Assembly (NCBI GenBank): GCA_938011325.1
Contig: CALLUD010000013.1
Coordinates: forward strand, 37,677 to 101,676
Origin: an uncultured Spartobacteria bacterium
GTDB lineage: Bacteria; Verrucomicrobiota; Verrucomicrobiia; Chthoniobacterales; JAATET01
Direction: 5' to 3'
Length of the DNA: 64,000 nucleotides
The position numbers and the translations under genes are program-made. Under the pieces are notes generated by a model, which worked only from the letters and a program-made list of their open reading frames with translations, did not search any database and had not been told where the DNA came from. Positions 63,737-64,000 of this stretch are shown one piece after another. Within the stretch, counting starts at the first letter, position 1; each line of letters begins with the position of its first letter.

Positions 63737-63837
63737 GCCACAGTTTCCCCTCGTCTCTCGTCTCTCGTCTCTCGACGCTCGACCCGCCTCTTCCCTCGTC
63801 CCTCGCCCCTTGTCCCTCTTCCTTCGTAGACGCCCTG

Positions 63838-63856
63838 AGCTTCGCAGAGCGAAGCT
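63838..63856. repeat. REP-like hairpin, array copy 2
   Basis: Identical 19-base hairpin, 120 bases after copy 1, followed by GCTACAGTTTCCCC. Confidence 0.85.
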
Positions 63857-63946
63857 GCTACAGTTTCCCCTCGTCTCTCGTCTCTCGTCTCTCGACTCTC
63901 GTCGCTCGACCCGCCGCCTTCGCCCCTCTTCCTTCGTAGACGCCCG

Positions 63947-63965
63947 AGCTTCGCAGAGCGAAGCT
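63947..63965. repeat. REP-like hairpin, array copy 3
   Basis: Identical 19-base hairpin, 109 bases after copy 2, followed by GCTACAGTTTCCCC. Confidence 0.85.
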
Positions 63966-64000
63966 GCTACAGTTTCCCCTCGTCTCTCGTCTCTCGTCTC

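Larger units (their letters stand above)
63428..64000. other. upstream region of hsdM with repeat array
   Basis: 573 bases without a gene. After about 130 bases that may hold the operon promoter come GTTGCATGTTGCAAGTTGC-type repeats (63,622-63,650), then a tandem array of units of about 120, 110 and at least 70 bases beginning CCTTCGTAGACGCC at 63,701, 63,821 and 63,931. Each unit has the 19-base hairpin, CAGTTTCCCC and CTCGTCTCTCGTCTCTCG filler. The window ends inside the array. Confidence 0.8.

Noticed and set aside
63600..64000. Open frames across the right-end repeats
   Set aside because: They arise from the low-complexity CTCGTCTCTCG filler and have no start context or domain.

Overview
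The window is 64 kb of GC-rich bacterial chromosome with no rRNA or tRNA that I could see. The best fit is Verrucomicrobiota, possibly Chthoniobacterales or Opitutales. The reasons are several PEP-CTERM proteins with autotransporter-type beta-strand repeats, an LL-diaminopimelate aminotransferase (DapL), DUF3472 and GH43/GH113/GH5 glycan enzymes, and pyrimidine-rich intergenic filler with small hairpin repeats. The taxonomic call is an inference from gene content.

Left part (1-25.9 kb): ordinary chromosome. It holds a Deg9-like serine protease (cut by the window edge) coupled to a pseudoprotease paralogue; a GH43 arabinanase; a stand-alone 5'-3' exonuclease; a FecR-domain protein and an outer-membrane protein divergent from a CHASE2 adenylate cyclase; a hybrid histidine kinase; two PEP-CTERM proteins; a YkgJ-type metal-binding protein divergent from rmlB-rmlD (dTDP-rhamnose); a TauE/SafE permease with its DUF1634 partner; a DUF4394 protein; dapL; a DUF3472 protein; and an SDR enzyme divergent from an AraC regulator, followed by a second AraC regulator and a YCII-like protein.

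Middle part (26.3-41.2 kb): a tightly overlapping exopolysaccharide operon. Its order is cyclic-nucleotide-binding protein with a degenerate kinase ATPase domain, membrane-tethered degenerate receiver, BcsB-like protein, GT2 synthase with an N-terminal MshEN-like domain (a fold that can bind c-di-GMP) in place of PilZ, polytopic membrane protein, GH113-like lipoprotein, and a 1600-residue PEP-CTERM repeat protein. A convergent GH5 PEP-CTERM glycanase overlaps the last gene tail to tail. An outer-membrane protein is divergent from the operon start. Next come an aldo/keto reductase, an AraC regulator with a decayed 5' duplicate, and a 5'-truncated PEP-CTERM repeat gene.

Right part (47-63.4 kb): a defence island on the minus strand built on a type I restriction-modification operon, in the order hsdM, hsdS, OLD-family ATPase/TOPRIM, AlbA_2/AAA-4 protein, large partner + PIN, DUF262/DUF1524 (GmrSD-like), hsdR, second large partner + PIN. 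The striking point is that the cargo between the OLD gene and hsdR is punctuated by three truncated copies of the 5' end of hsdR. Each copy sits directly before a cargo module, with different junction points, and they are linked to neighbours by ATGA overlaps or a shared reading frame. It looks as if cargo was repeatedly accreted at the hsdR start. The full-length hsdR also carries an in-frame DUF559 nuclease-like cassette, flanked by GC-rich palindromes, between its helicase motifs I and II, and hsdM carries the same palindrome in frame. Two unrelated 21-bp-period minisatellites lie in and beside the island. The window ends in a tandem array of about 110-120-bp units carrying a 19-bp hairpin that also occurs near 41.5 kb.
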